From contig NZ_VTWS01000005.1 of NCBI RefSeq assembly GCF_008727875.1, positions 620,001-684,000 on the forward strand: a DNA stretch of 64,000 bases. Reading direction: 5' to 3'. This stretch comes from Larkinella humicola. Its GTDB lineage: Bacteria > Bacteroidota > Bacteroidia > Cytophagales > Spirosomataceae. Under the pieces are notes generated by a model. The model was not told the origin of the DNA. It worked only from the letters and a program-made list of their open reading frames with translations, and did not search any database. Numbering within the stretch: the first letter of the stretch is position 1; each line of letters opens with the position of its first letter. Below, one piece after another: positions 35,527 to 44,684 of the stretch. The position numbers were made by a program, and so were the translations under genes.

Positions 35527-35555
35527 TCCGGTCGGCGTCAAGAACCCCGACCGGA
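35527..35555 (-). terminator. Stem-loop in the gap 35401-35723
   Basis: TCCGGTCGG (35527-35535) pairs with CCGACCGGA (35547-35555) over an 11-base loop. On the minus strand it is followed by CTTTATTTTT, a terminator shape that could end the cupin transcript from 35724. The rest of the gap shows no gene; only a 15-codon open frame starting at 35632 was noticed. Confidence 0.5.
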
Positions 35556-35723
35556 ACCGTACTAACTCTAACAAAGTATGCCCACTCTCCAGGCGAAAGA
35601 ATGATCACCTATCCTGTAGTAAGACGGTGAATATGAAAAAAGTAACGATAGACGGTGAAATAAACTTTCGGGCCTAAAAGATGGACCGGATTTGTCGTTC
35701 GTTCTGGCGTCAAACGCGTTGGA

Positions 35724-36281
35724 TTAACGCAGTTTCACGGCTTCGGGGGCATCGTTGAAATGTTCGTACTTATTTAGCAGCTTTCCGAGGGCATAGGTAA
35801 TGGGAATCATTACTTTTCTGACGAATGTGGGAATTTCCAGCATGTCGTATTCGCTGGCGTACCGGGTCAGCAGGTAGGCTGCGTCGAAGGCTTCCGGCTG
35901 GGTCCTGCCCGATTTGGCCTGGGCCGCAAAGATGGCCGAGAGAAAGAACACAATGGTATTAGCCGGCTTGATCCAGGCCTGGCACTGGAGCGTTTCGGTC
36001 CCTGCATTCCAGAACCGGTGGGGTTCACCGCGTTTAAACACAATGGACTCTCCCTCACCGGCATACTGCTCTTTTTGCCCCTGAATCTGGTAGCCAATTT
36101 TGCCTTTAACCACCGTAAAACCCTCATCCTGCAGCCAGTGAACGTGCATGGGCGGGCCACTGCCGGGTGTCACAAAGTTTTCTCCGACGACCCGGTCACC
36201 GTCCGGCTCCTGGGTCACGCCCAGAAAGACCAATTTTTCGCCGTGGCCGTTCTCAATCGTGTGGGGGTAGGTAATGTTCAT
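35724..36281 (-). CDS. Cupin-domain protein
   Basis: A 185-residue protein with a single cupin barrel at about residues 20-110: GSGPPMHVHWLQDEGFTVVKG is motif 1 with two His and a Glu for the metal, GEPHRFWNAGTETLQC is motif 2 with the third His. The C-terminal 70 residues are helical and moderately hydrophobic (AIFAAQAKSGRTQPEAFDAA, VRKVMIPITYALGKLL). The start MNITYPHT at 36281 is chosen as the first residue of the fold; the upstream extension is unlike it. Metal cupins of this type include dioxygenases, isomerases and sugar-binding regulators; the exact role is unknown. The FucP-like transporter lies upstream on the same strand. Confidence 0.8.
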   Translation of the reverse strand: MNITYPHTIENGHGEKLVFLGVTQEPDGDRVVGENFVTPGSGPPMHVHWLQDEGFTVVKGKIGYQIQGQKEQYAGEGESIVFKRGEPHRFWNAGTETLQCQAWIKPANTIVFFLSAIFAAQAKSGRTQPEAFDAAYLLTRYASEYDMLEIPTFVRKVMIPITYALGKLLNKYEHFNDAPEAVKLR

Positions 36282-36313
36282 GGTAATTGATATTTGTTGT
36301 TTGGTAACAAAGA

Positions 36314-36460
36314 TCACCACCCAACCACCACGCTGAAACGCCGGTTCGGTTCAACCGGAAAAAGCAATCCCTGAAGCGTCGTTTTCCAGTCTTCAGGTTT
36401 CGGCGAGGTTGCCAACGTTTTCTGATGGGGCGTCAGGGATAGTCGGCTCAGAGTGAGTGG
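36314..36460 (-). pseudogene. Possible gene remnant between transporter and cupin genes
   Basis: This frame reads 48 residues without a start codon and ends in TGA, with a protein-like composition (PKPEDWKTTLQGLLFPVEPN then RRFSVVVGW). An in-frame stop lies directly upstream. It could be the 3' stump of a deleted gene, or chance. Confidence 0.25.
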
Positions 36461-36465
36461 TCAAC

Positions 36466-37788
36466 TCACCCTACCCACCTCCGCACCCGATGCCCCCAAA
36501 ACGCATAGTACACCAGATACAAATAACACGGAAACAACACCCAATACGCGAGTTTGACCCCGTACAAATCCGCAAAATACCCGTAGAAAAGGGGCATAAT
36601 GGCGTTCCCGCAGAGTCCCATGATCAGGATGGCCGCGCCCAGTTTGGTAAACCGCCCCAGACCGTCGAGTGCCAGCGGCCAGATGCCCGCCCAAACCAGC
36701 GAATTGGCCAGCCCCAGCAACACCACAAACCAGATCGAGCGGTCGGCCTGATGACCCAAGATCGAAACCGGCCCGCTCGTGTAGATGATCAGCAACGTCA
36801 AAACCGCGCCCAACAACGTGCAAAACCGGAAAGCGGTTACCTGGCTGATGGTTTTCGGAATCAGCGAAATGCCGAGAATATACCCGCAGATCGTCGCCGT
36901 TAAGGTATACGCCGGAAACGTCTTGGCTTCCAGCAGGCTGATTCCCATGGAATTGGCGTAGCCGATCACCGTATCGATGGCAATGACCTGACTGCCCACG
37001 TGCAGAAAAATAGCCACGGCACCCAGAATCAGGTGCGGAAACTGGAAAATTGAGGTTTTTCCGGAATTGGCAGCCGCCACTTCGGAGGTTTCCTGCTCCG
37101 TATCGATTTCCGGCAAAGGCGAAAACCGCACCAGCAACCCCAGGCCGATCAGTACCACGCCCATCAGCGAATACGGCACGATCACCCGCCGAACCAGCTC
37201 ATCCAGGGCCGCACTCCGCTCCACGGCCGACATCGTTGGCAGTTGCGCAAACAGATCGGTGTCGGTCGCCCTCAGAATCACGGCGGCAAACAGAATCGGG
37301 GCCAGCACCCCAGCCCCTTTGTTGCAAATGCCCATGATGCTGATTCGCTGGGCGGCCCGTTCCTGCGGCCCCAGAATGGTGATGAACGGGTTGGCCGCCG
37401 TCTGCAAAACCGCCAGTCCGACGCCGATCATGAACAGTCCCAGCAGAAAAATCCCGTAGGTTCGGGTCAGAGCGGCCGGTACGAAAATGAACGCCCCCAC
37501 CGCCATAATCCAGAAACCGATCATCATGCCTTTCTTGAAACCGGTGGCTTTCAGCAGATACGACGACGGCACCGACATGACGAAATACGAGATGTAAAAC
37601 GCAAACGTGACCAGATACGACTGAAAATTGGTGAGTTCGCAGGCGATTTTGAAATACGGAATCAGGATCGCATTGACCCAGGTCACAAAACCAAATATGA
37701 AAAATAACAGGCCGATGATCAGGATCGAAATGAGCGTGTCCCGCTTGCTTAACGAACTGACCTCGACAGCCGCCAGAGTTGCTTTCAT
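36466..37788 (-). CDS. FucP-like sugar:proton symporter (MFS)
   Basis: A 440-residue major facilitator with 12 predicted helices. The FucP subfamily is shown by FFIFGFVTWVNAILIPYFK in helix 1, FYISYFVMSVPSSYLLK, GLAVLQTAANPFITILGP and RISIMGICNKGAGVLAPIL. Family members import L-fucose, glucose, galactose or related sugars with protons. Here the neighbour 50 bases upstream is a TAT-exported Gfo/Idh/MocA oxidoreductase, so the pair may handle a sugar or sugar acid first modified in the periplasm. The specific sugar cannot be read. Confidence 0.88.
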   Translation of the reverse strand: MKATLAAVEVSSLSKRDTLISILIIGLLFFIFGFVTWVNAILIPYFKIACELTNFQSYLVTFAFYISYFVMSVPSSYLLKATGFKKGMMIGFWIMAVGAFIFVPAALTRTYGIFLLGLFMIGVGLAVLQTAANPFITILGPQERAAQRISIMGICNKGAGVLAPILFAAVILRATDTDLFAQLPTMSAVERSAALDELVRRVIVPYSLMGVVLIGLGLLVRFSPLPEIDTEQETSEVAAANSGKTSIFQFPHLILGAVAIFLHVGSQVIAIDTVIGYANSMGISLLEAKTFPAYTLTATICGYILGISLIPKTISQVTAFRFCTLLGAVLTLLIIYTSGPVSILGHQADRSIWFVVLLGLANSLVWAGIWPLALDGLGRFTKLGAAILIMGLCGNAIMPLFYGYFADLYGVKLAYWVLFPCYLYLVYYAFWGHRVRRWVG

Positions 37789-37838
37789 CTAATTCAATGA
37801 GTGAATGGGCGATTGAGTAAATGAGTAAATAACAGTGG

Positions 37839-39191
37839 TTAAACCGTTGGTTCCCAGCCGGATTGGTAGTCCCGCTGCCAGTATTTTTTCATCAGGCCTT
37901 TGTTCTTGATGTGGCCGTTGCTGGGGTCGATGTTCAGCGTTTCGCCGGACCGGAGGGCGATGTTGCCCAACTGGCAAAGCAGCGTACTCTGGTGCCCGCC
38001 TTTAATTTCGGCAGCCAGAGCCGTGCCTTTCCGAATACCGTCGAAGAAGTTCTGAATGTGAATCGCATCCAGCGCCTGCGACGGGTTCATGCGGTCGCGG
38101 GCATCGATGACAAAATCGTTTTTGACATCCTTGACCAGTTTGCTCTGCAAGTCATACACCTTGTAGGTATTCCCGCTTTCGATGACAACCGAACCGGTTT
38201 CGCCGTAAAATTCGACGCCCACGCTGTTGTCTTCGACCGTGCGGCCGTTGCAACTGCGACCTTCCCAAACGATGCTGGTGTTGTTGTCAAATTCCAGCGT
38301 AATAACCTGCGTATCGGGCGTTTCCCAATCATCCTTGTAGCGATACCGCCCACCCGCGGAGGAAACCCGCGTCGGGTATTCGACGCCCAGGCCCCAGCGC
38401 ATCAGGTCGATCATGTGGGTGCCGTTGTTGAGCGCTTCGCCCGTTCCCCAATGCCAGAACCAGTGCCAGTTGTAATGCAACAGATTGTCTTTGAACGGTC
38501 GGCGCGGAGCCGGACCCTGCCACAAATCGTAGTTCAGCCACGACGGAACGGGGGCTTCTTTCCCGACACCAATCGACGCCCGGTTGTTGGTATACCACCC
38601 TTTCGCAAAATACGGACGACCGATGATGCCGCCCTTCACTTCCTGAATCGCCTTGGCCACGTTCGGCCACGACCGGCGCTGGTTGCCCATCTGCACGACC
38701 TTTTTGTATTTTTCAGTTACGGCCAGCAGCAGTTCTCCCTCATGCGGATTGTGACTACACGGTTTTTCGAGGTACACATGCTTGCCAGCTTTGCAGCCCA
38801 AAATAGCCGCCGGCGCATGCCAATGGTCGGGCGCAGCCACCACCAGGGCTTCCAGATCCTTGTCTTCCAAAGCTTTGCGAAAATCGGGAGCGGCTTTCGG
38901 GCGGCTTTTTTGCAGGTCTTCCACCGTCGCAATGGCTTTATCAGCAGCCCGGGAATCGACATCGCAGATGTACAAAACCTCGCAGTTTTTCTGAAGCGCA
39001 AAGTTGCTCGCCAGCGCCAGCCCCCGCGAGTTGACGCCCATCACGGCCACCTTGATTCGCTCGTTGGCCCCCAGAATATTGGCGTAACTTTTGGCACTAA
39101 AACCGGGCAGAATACCGCCCAGCGACAACGCGGCTGTGCCCGACACGGTTTTTTTGATAAACGCCCGACGGGTTTTATTCGATGATTGCAT
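37839..39191 (-). CDS. TAT-exported Gfo/Idh/MocA-family oxidoreductase
   Basis: A 450-residue protein with a twin-arginine signal (TRRAFIKKT, then a hydrophobic stretch to about residue 33). The Rossmann domain begins IKVAVMGVNSRGLALASN; PDHWHAPAAILGCKAGKHVYLEKP carries the EKP motif around 140, and the C-terminal half has GTGEALNNGTHMIDLMRWGL, the substrate-domain helix with His. TAT export fits folding with NAD(P) in the cytoplasm. Relatives act on glycans or inositols, some as GH109-type glycosidases; I cannot fix the substrate. Lies upstream of the FucP-like transporter. Confidence 0.88.
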   Translation of the reverse strand: MQSSNKTRRAFIKKTVSGTAALSLGGILPGFSAKSYANILGANERIKVAVMGVNSRGLALASNFALQKNCEVLYICDVDSRAADKAIATVEDLQKSRPKAAPDFRKALEDKDLEALVVAAPDHWHAPAAILGCKAGKHVYLEKPCSHNPHEGELLLAVTEKYKKVVQMGNQRRSWPNVAKAIQEVKGGIIGRPYFAKGWYTNNRASIGVGKEAPVPSWLNYDLWQGPAPRRPFKDNLLHYNWHWFWHWGTGEALNNGTHMIDLMRWGLGVEYPTRVSSAGGRYRYKDDWETPDTQVITLEFDNNTSIVWEGRSCNGRTVEDNSVGVEFYGETGSVVIESGNTYKVYDLQSKLVKDVKNDFVIDARDRMNPSQALDAIHIQNFFDGIRKGTALAAEIKGGHQSTLLCQLGNIALRSGETLNIDPSNGHIKNKGLMKKYWQRDYQSGWEPTV

Positions 39192-39218
39192 GGATTGAAG
39201 GGTTATAGGTTGTGAAAC

Positions 39219-39374
39219 ATACCCCAGAGGGGTAAAATGTTAATAGCCCAATCAGCTAAACTTATCTTTTAAGCTCCGGAGGAGCGCCCTGATGGTGCTT
39301 TGAGGACACTCCTCCGGAGCTTGGACTTGACGCTAACTTCGTGTATCTATTAACATTCCACCCCTCCGGGGTAT
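39219..39374. repeat. Nested palindromic element between two oxidoreductase genes
   Basis: Outer arms 39219-39246 and 39347-39374 are 28-base imperfect inverted repeats (25 of 28 matching) carrying ACCCC-GGGGT and ATGTTAATAG. An inner 14-bp perfect stem pairs 39271-39284 with 39309-39322 (AAGCTCCGGAGGAG). Same CTCCGGAG core as at 906-956. No coding capacity. It occupies most of the gap 39192-39418. Confidence 0.8.
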
Positions 39375-39418
39375 TTTTGTTTTGATCCGGTTTTGAACTA
39401 CGATCTAAAGAACCGTCT

Positions 39419-40438
39419 TTACACTTTTCGCAGCACGCTTTCCAGCGTCACGGTGGCTCCGCCCTGCCGTTTGCTTTCTTCGGCGGCTTCCATAAAGGCA
39501 AAAATTTCCAGCGTTTCGGCGGCACTGACCGGCGGTTTTCCGGTATTGAAAAAGGTTACGATTTGTACCAGCAGGGCTTTATAGCCTTCGTAGGGACCGA
39601 TGGGTGCGATGCCTTTTTCGCCGTACGCCGTGCCGCCATACCCGGTTTTTCCGGAACGGATTCCCCGGAAAGTCCCGATCCGATCATCATTCCAGACACC
39701 AACCACTACGTCCATATCCTTCGTGTGCGTCCGGCTCACCTGCTTGCAACCCGGCCCCATCACCGTGAAAAGCGTTTCGACGCCGTGGATGCCGTACCAG
39801 AACAGATCCGGATGGGTTTTCTCGATGGGCGACGGACTGTAGGTGTCAGCCCCCAGCACTTTCCCGACGGTTTTTCCCTGCGCGATGTCCTGCGCGCTGG
39901 TCATATAGCGGAGCGATGAGGCCGAAAAAACCGGCACGTTGGCCTTTTTAGCGGCTTCAAAAATAGCTTTTGTATCGGCCAGCGAAGCCGCAATCGGTTT
40001 GTCGATAAACACCCGCTTCCCGGCCTTGAACACCTTCAGCGCCTGCTCCAGATGCAACCGGCCGTCGTTGGTTTCCAGCAACACCACATCCACTTTGCGG
40101 AGCAGTTCGTCAATGGAACCGACGATTTCAACGCCCAGTTTTTTCACTTCTTCCGTATAGCCTGCCACCCGGCTGACGCTCGATTCGATGTCATTGCTGC
40201 CCTTCGGATAAGCCGCCACGACGCGGTAGCCGTCCAGTTCAGGACCGGCGGTCGGGCTGTTGAGTTCTTTGGTGAAAGCGGTGCTGTGCGAGGTGTCCAG
40301 ACCGATGATACCCACCCGTTTTCCCTCTGCCGACGGAGTCGGTTCGGGCATCGAAAAAAGGGTGTGCGGCAGGCTGAGCGAGAGTCCCGTAGTGGCTGTC
40401 ACACCCAGAAATTTTCTACGGTTAAGCAATTGATTCAT
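39419..40438 (-). CDS. TAT-exported Gfo/Idh/MocA-family oxidoreductase, second
   Basis: A 339-residue protein with twin-arginine signal (NRRKFLGVTATTGLSLSL). After a low-complexity link the Rossmann fold begins RVGIIGLDTSHSTAFTKEL; GKRVFIDKPIAASLADTKAI holds the family DKP motif in place of EKP. The second half has FWYGIHGVETLFTVMG with the substrate-domain His, and ends in a short oligomer strand. It is shorter than its neighbour at 37839 and only distantly related. Substrate unknown. It is divergent from the CPA2 antiporter with 107 bases between. Confidence 0.85.
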   Translation of the reverse strand: MNQLLNRRKFLGVTATTGLSLSLPHTLFSMPEPTPSAEGKRVGIIGLDTSHSTAFTKELNSPTAGPELDGYRVVAAYPKGSNDIESSVSRVAGYTEEVKKLGVEIVGSIDELLRKVDVVLLETNDGRLHLEQALKVFKAGKRVFIDKPIAASLADTKAIFEAAKKANVPVFSASSLRYMTSAQDIAQGKTVGKVLGADTYSPSPIEKTHPDLFWYGIHGVETLFTVMGPGCKQVSRTHTKDMDVVVGVWNDDRIGTFRGIRSGKTGYGGTAYGEKGIAPIGPYEGYKALLVQIVTFFNTGKPPVSAAETLEIFAFMEAAEESKRQGGATVTLESVLRKV

Positions 40439-40545
40439 CCGATTCGGGCTAAAAAGGTCGTATTATTGTAAGAATAGCAATTTTATTCGTTTTATCCTTC
40501 TGCCGTTTCAAGGGTAGGTCGATAAAAATACGGTTTTTTCCAGAT

Positions 40546-42795
40546 ATGGCTCATTTACCAAACCTGATCATTGATCTGGCGATCATTTTGGGAACCGCAG
40601 CCGTAACGACGCTTCTTTTCAAATGGCTTAAACAACCCCTCGTTCTGGGTTATATTCTGGCCGGAGTGCTCGTAGGGCCAAAGTTTTCATTATTCCCGAC
40701 CATTTCCGACCCGGCCACCATTCGCATCTGGGCCGACATTGGCGTCATTGTACTGCTGTTCAGCCTCGGGCTTGAATTTAACATCAAAAAGCTCGTCAAG
40801 GTCGGCGGCACGGCTTCCATGACGGGCGTCATCGAAATTTCGGCGATGGTTCTTCTGGGTTACCTCACCGGCATGTGCCTGGGCTGGTCGACGATGGACA
40901 GCATTTTTCTGGGCGGCATTGTCTGCATTTCTTCCACCACCATCATCATCCGGGCGTTCGACGAACTGGGCATCAAAACCCAGCAGTTTGCCGGTATTGT
41001 TTTCGGGATTCTGGTCATCGAAGACATCGTAGCGGTTTTGCTGCTCGTGCTGCTTTCTACGCTGGCCGTCAGCAAGCAGTTTTTCAGTGCCGAAATGCTG
41101 GTCGCCATCATGAAACTGGCGTTCTTTCTGGTCATCTGGTTTCTGGGCGGTATCTTTCTCGTTCCCTCCCTGTTACGAAGCGGCCGAAAATTCATCACCG
41201 ACGAAACCCTGCTGATCATCTCGCTGGCGCTGTGTCTGCTCATGGTGGTTTTCGCAACGAGCGTCGGTTTTTCGCCCGCTTTGGGTGCTTTCATCATGGG
41301 TTCGATTCTGGCCGGAACCATTTACGCCGAACGCATCGAACACCTGCTGACCTCCATCAAGGATCTGTTTGGGGCGGTATTTTTTGTCTCGGTCGGCATG
41401 TTGATCGACCCGGCCCTTCTGGTCGAATACGCCGGACCGATTGCAATCGTTACCCTTGTCGTTATTCTCGGCAAATCCATTTTTGTTACCCTCGGTGCGC
41501 TCGTGGTGGGCCAGCCGCTGAAACAGTCGATCCAGACCGGGATGAGTCTGGCGCAGATCGGGGAGTTTTCGTTCATCATCGCCACACTGGGCCTCAATCT
41601 GAAAGTCACCAGCGGTTTTCTGTATCCCATTGCCGTTGCCGTTTCCGCCCTGACGGCCTTCACCACACCCTACATGATCAAGGCTTCCGGCCCGCTCTGT
41701 ACCTGGGTGGAAAGCAAACTGAGCCCGCGAACCAAACTCTTCCTGACGGCCTACAGCTCCGGAGCGCAAACCATCGGCAGCGTCAGTGACTGGTATCAAC
41801 TCCTTCGCGAACACATTCAGATCATCATTGTCAACACCGCCGTCATTCTGGGCATCATTCTGTTGGCATCCCGCTGGCTGATGCCCCTTGTTTCGGCAGA
41901 AATCATCAGCAGTCCGGGAGCCGATATCCTGACCGGTTTTCTGTCCATTCTGCTGATGGCTCCGTTCCTGTGGGCGCTGGTGCTGAAACGAATCAACCGA
42001 CCGGTTTATACCCGGCTCTGGACCGAACGACGCGCGTATCGGGGGCCGCTGGTGACACTGGCGATTGCCCGTGGCGTCATCGGTTTGGGGCTGGTGCTGC
42101 TGTTGCTGCAACAGTTTTTCTCCGTTAGCCTGCTGCTTTTCGTCGTCGTCGTGCTGACCGGCGGCTGGCTTGTGCTGGGCAAGCGGCTTCCCCTGATTTA
42201 TGAACTGATCGAAAAGCGGTTTCTGGTCAACCTCAATTCCCGCCAGATTTACCAGGAAAACCGCATGGGGCGGAATCTGTTGCCGTGGGACGCCCACCTT
42301 TCCTATTTCGAAGTCAATGCCGAATCGCCGGGTGTCGGGTCTACGCTCGCTGAGCTGGCGCTTCGCGAAAAATACGGCGTCAACGTCATTTCCATTGCAC
42401 GCGGCAGCGTGACCATGCTGGTGCCGGGCCGCAACGAACGGCTGTTTCCGGGCGATAAAATTGCCGTAATTGGCACCGACAAGCAACTGGAACATTTTAT
42501 CAGCCTGATCGAACCGGCTAAAAAAGAGAAGGTTCAGACCACGACGGCGCAGGAAATATCACTCCAGAAAATTGCCGTCGATGAGTCGTTTCCGTACATC
42601 GACCAGAGTATTCGAAATTCCGGAATTCGGGAAAAAACCCAGGGGCTCATTGTGGGTATCGAACGCAAAGGAACACGCATTTTAAATCCGGATTCAACGA
42701 CCTTTTTCCTCCCGGGCGATGTTATCTGGCTGGCCGGGAACACAAAACTCATCAAGGAGTTTCAGCGGGAAAACCGCTTGCGGACGATGCAGTGA
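40546..42795 (+). CDS. CPA2-family cation:proton antiporter with TrkA-C domains
   Basis: A 749-residue protein: 12-13 helices in the first 400 residues (GYILAGVLVGP, FSLGLEFNIKKL and VIEDIVAVLLLVLLS with the ion-binding Asp), a second hydrophobic block at 425-560, then two regulatory RCK_C/TrkA-C-type modules (around 590-660, ending LFPGDKIAVIGTDKQLEHF, and 680-745, ending FLPGDVIWLAGNTKLIKEF). The family exchanges K+ or Na+ for protons (KefB-like). The additional second membrane block before the regulatory modules makes it longer than a standard Kef protein. It stands 70 bases before the ABC exporter. Confidence 0.85.
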   Translation: MAHLPNLIIDLAIILGTAAVTTLLFKWLKQPLVLGYILAGVLVGPKFSLFPTISDPATIRIWADIGVIVLLFSLGLEFNIKKLVKVGGTASMTGVIEISAMVLLGYLTGMCLGWSTMDSIFLGGIVCISSTTIIIRAFDELGIKTQQFAGIVFGILVIEDIVAVLLLVLLSTLAVSKQFFSAEMLVAIMKLAFFLVIWFLGGIFLVPSLLRSGRKFITDETLLIISLALCLLMVVFATSVGFSPALGAFIMGSILAGTIYAERIEHLLTSIKDLFGAVFFVSVGMLIDPALLVEYAGPIAIVTLVVILGKSIFVTLGALVVGQPLKQSIQTGMSLAQIGEFSFIIATLGLNLKVTSGFLYPIAVAVSALTAFTTPYMIKASGPLCTWVESKLSPRTKLFLTAYSSGAQTIGSVSDWYQLLREHIQIIIVNTAVILGIILLASRWLMPLVSAEIISSPGADILTGFLSILLMAPFLWALVLKRINRPVYTRLWTERRAYRGPLVTLAIARGVIGLGLVLLLLQQFFSVSLLLFVVVVLTGGWLVLGKRLPLIYELIEKRFLVNLNSRQIYQENRMGRNLLPWDAHLSYFEVNAESPGVGSTLAELALREKYGVNVISIARGSVTMLVPGRNERLFPGDKIAVIGTDKQLEHFISLIEPAKKEKVQTTTAQEISLQKIAVDESFPYIDQSIRNSGIREKTQGLIVGIERKGTRILNPDSTTFFLPGDVIWLAGNTKLIKEFQRENRLRTMQ

Positions 42796-42865
42796 CCCGC
42801 CACGGGTTGTCCTGTTTTGAAAACCGTACGCAGCCCGGTCGAAACCAAACCTCTTCTTTTACTTT

Positions 42866-44638
42866 ATGAAATTACTGTACAGCTACTTACGCGGTTTCTG
42901 GCCACTCCTCATTCTGGCCTTGCTATTGGCCGCAATCAACCAGATTTTTTCGCTGCTCGATCCGTACATCTTCCGAAAAATCATCGATCAGTACGTCGTC
43001 AAACCGGGTTCGGCCATCCAGCGACTGGATTTTGTGAGCTTCCTGAGCGACGGTGCCGGGCTGCTGATTTTGCAGGCACTGGGTGTTGCGATGGTGAGCC
43101 GCATCGCCAAAAACTTCCAGGATTATTACGTCAACGTCATCACGCAGCGACTCGGCGCCCGGCTGTATTCCGACGGGTTGCGCCACTCACTCGACCTCCC
43201 CTATCAGGTTTTTGAAGACCAGCGTTCGGGCGAAACACTGGGCAAACTCCAGAAAGTGCGGACGGATGTGGAAAAACTCATCCAGTCATTTGTCAACGTA
43301 TTGTTCACATCGGTAGTCGGGATTATTTTCGTCATGTGGTACGCCAGCACGGTATACTGGCCCATTGCGCCCGCCTATTTTCTGACCATTCCGCTGCTCG
43401 GATTTGTCAGTTCGCTGCTCAGCAAAAAAATCAAGGTTGTTCAAAAGAACATCGTGGCCGAAACCACCGCGCTGGCCGGTTCGACCACCGAAAGCCTGCG
43501 CAACATCGAACTCGTGAAAAGCCTCGGGCTGGCCCAGCAGGAAACCGAACGGCTGAATGCGACTACCGAAAAAATCCTGCGGCTCGAACTCAAAAAAGTC
43601 CGTTACGTGCGTTCGCTATCGTTCGTGCAGGGCACGTTTGTCAACTTACTGCGGAATGCGATCATGCTGATGATGCTGTTTCTGGTGGTGCAGGGACGCA
43701 TTACGGTGGGCGAATTTTTCTCGCTCTTCATTTACTCCTTCGCCATTTTCGGCCCCTTGCAGGAACTGGGCAACATCATCAACATTTACCGGGAAACGGA
43801 AGCCTCGCTGGCGAATTTCCAGCAGATTCTCGACACGCCCCGCGATGTCAAACCGGCCCATCCGATCCCCATTAAAAAGATTCAGACCCTGGCGTTCGAG
43901 GACGTCCGTTTCAAACACTTATCTGCCGATAACCCGGCCCTCGACGGGATTTCATTCGACGTCAAACTGGGCGAAACCATCGCGTTTGTCGGGCCGTCCG
44001 GTTCCGGGAAGACGACGTTGGTCAAGCTGCTGGTGGGTCTGTATCCCCCGCTGGTAGGCCGGATTCTGTACAACGACATCCCCAGTTCGGAAGTCGATCT
44101 GGACGAATTGCGCGAACAAATCGGCTTTGTGACGCAGGATACGCAGCTTTTTGCGGGGACCATTCGCGAAAACCTGCGGTTCGTTGCGCCCAATGCCACA
44201 GACGCCGAATGCCTCACGGCACTCCACCAGGCGGCCGCCGACACCCTGCTGAGTCGCGCTCCACAAGGGCTCGATACCGTGATTGGTGAAGGCGGGGTGA
44301 AAGTTTCCGGGGGTGAAAAACAGCGGTTGAGCATCGCCCGCGCGTTGCTGCGCCGTCCGACCCTGCTGGTGTTCGACGAGGCCACGTCGGCCCTCGATTC
44401 GCTGACGGAGGAGGAAATCGGCAAAACCGTCCGCCAGCTTTCGGGTTCGCGGCAGCACATCACGATTCTGATTGCCCACCGCCTGAGCACGATTCTGCAC
44501 GCCGACCGGATTTTTGTGTTGGAAAAAGGCCACGTCGCCGAGCAGGGGCGTCATGCGGATTTGTTGCTGCAGAAAGGACTGTATTACGCCATGTGGCGGC
44601 AGCAAATCGGCGAACGCAAGGAAATGGCGACGGTGTAA
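42866..44638 (+). CDS. ABC exporter (fused membrane and ATPase domains)
   Basis: A 590-residue half-transporter: six-helix membrane domain at about 15-320 and nucleotide-binding domain at 345-585. Walker A is GPSGSGKTT near 376, the Q-loop lies in IGFVTQDTQLF, signature VSGGEKQRLSIARALL near 480, Walker B LLVFDEATSALD near 503, and H-loop IAHRLST near 537. It should work as a homodimer for lipid, peptide or drug export. It is the only ABC ATPase in the window, but it is a complete exporter and not a plausible partner of the FtsX permeases. A 12-bp terminator follows its stop. Confidence 0.92.
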   Translation: MKLLYSYLRGFWPLLILALLLAAINQIFSLLDPYIFRKIIDQYVVKPGSAIQRLDFVSFLSDGAGLLILQALGVAMVSRIAKNFQDYYVNVITQRLGARLYSDGLRHSLDLPYQVFEDQRSGETLGKLQKVRTDVEKLIQSFVNVLFTSVVGIIFVMWYASTVYWPIAPAYFLTIPLLGFVSSLLSKKIKVVQKNIVAETTALAGSTTESLRNIELVKSLGLAQQETERLNATTEKILRLELKKVRYVRSLSFVQGTFVNLLRNAIMLMMLFLVVQGRITVGEFFSLFIYSFAIFGPLQELGNIINIYRETEASLANFQQILDTPRDVKPAHPIPIKKIQTLAFEDVRFKHLSADNPALDGISFDVKLGETIAFVGPSGSGKTTLVKLLVGLYPPLVGRILYNDIPSSEVDLDELREQIGFVTQDTQLFAGTIRENLRFVAPNATDAECLTALHQAAADTLLSRAPQGLDTVIGEGGVKVSGGEKQRLSIARALLRRPTLLVFDEATSALDSLTEEEIGKTVRQLSGSRQHITILIAHRLSTILHADRIFVLEKGHVAEQGRHADLLLQKGLYYAMWRQQIGERKEMATV

Positions 44639-44651
44639 TCACGGATTTCTA

Positions 44652-44684
44652 CGAAAAAACCGGGGCTCAACTCCGGTTTTTTCG
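44652..44684. terminator. Bidirectional terminator between ABC exporter and arsO
   Basis: CGAAAAAACCGG (44652-44663) pairs perfectly with CCGGTTTTTTCG (44673-44684), loop 9 bases. A-tract and T-tract lie within the stem, so it works for both converging genes; the arsO stop codon starts at the next base. Confidence 0.9.

Noticed and set aside
36461-37707. Plus-strand frames opposite the FucP-like transporter (36457-36903, 37243-37707)
   Set aside because: Antisense to a strongly conserved gene and rich in Arg, Gln and His without motifs.
42866-44638. ATPase partner for the FtsX-type permeases
   Set aside because: It carries its own six-helix membrane domain and is a complete half-exporter far from the permeases.
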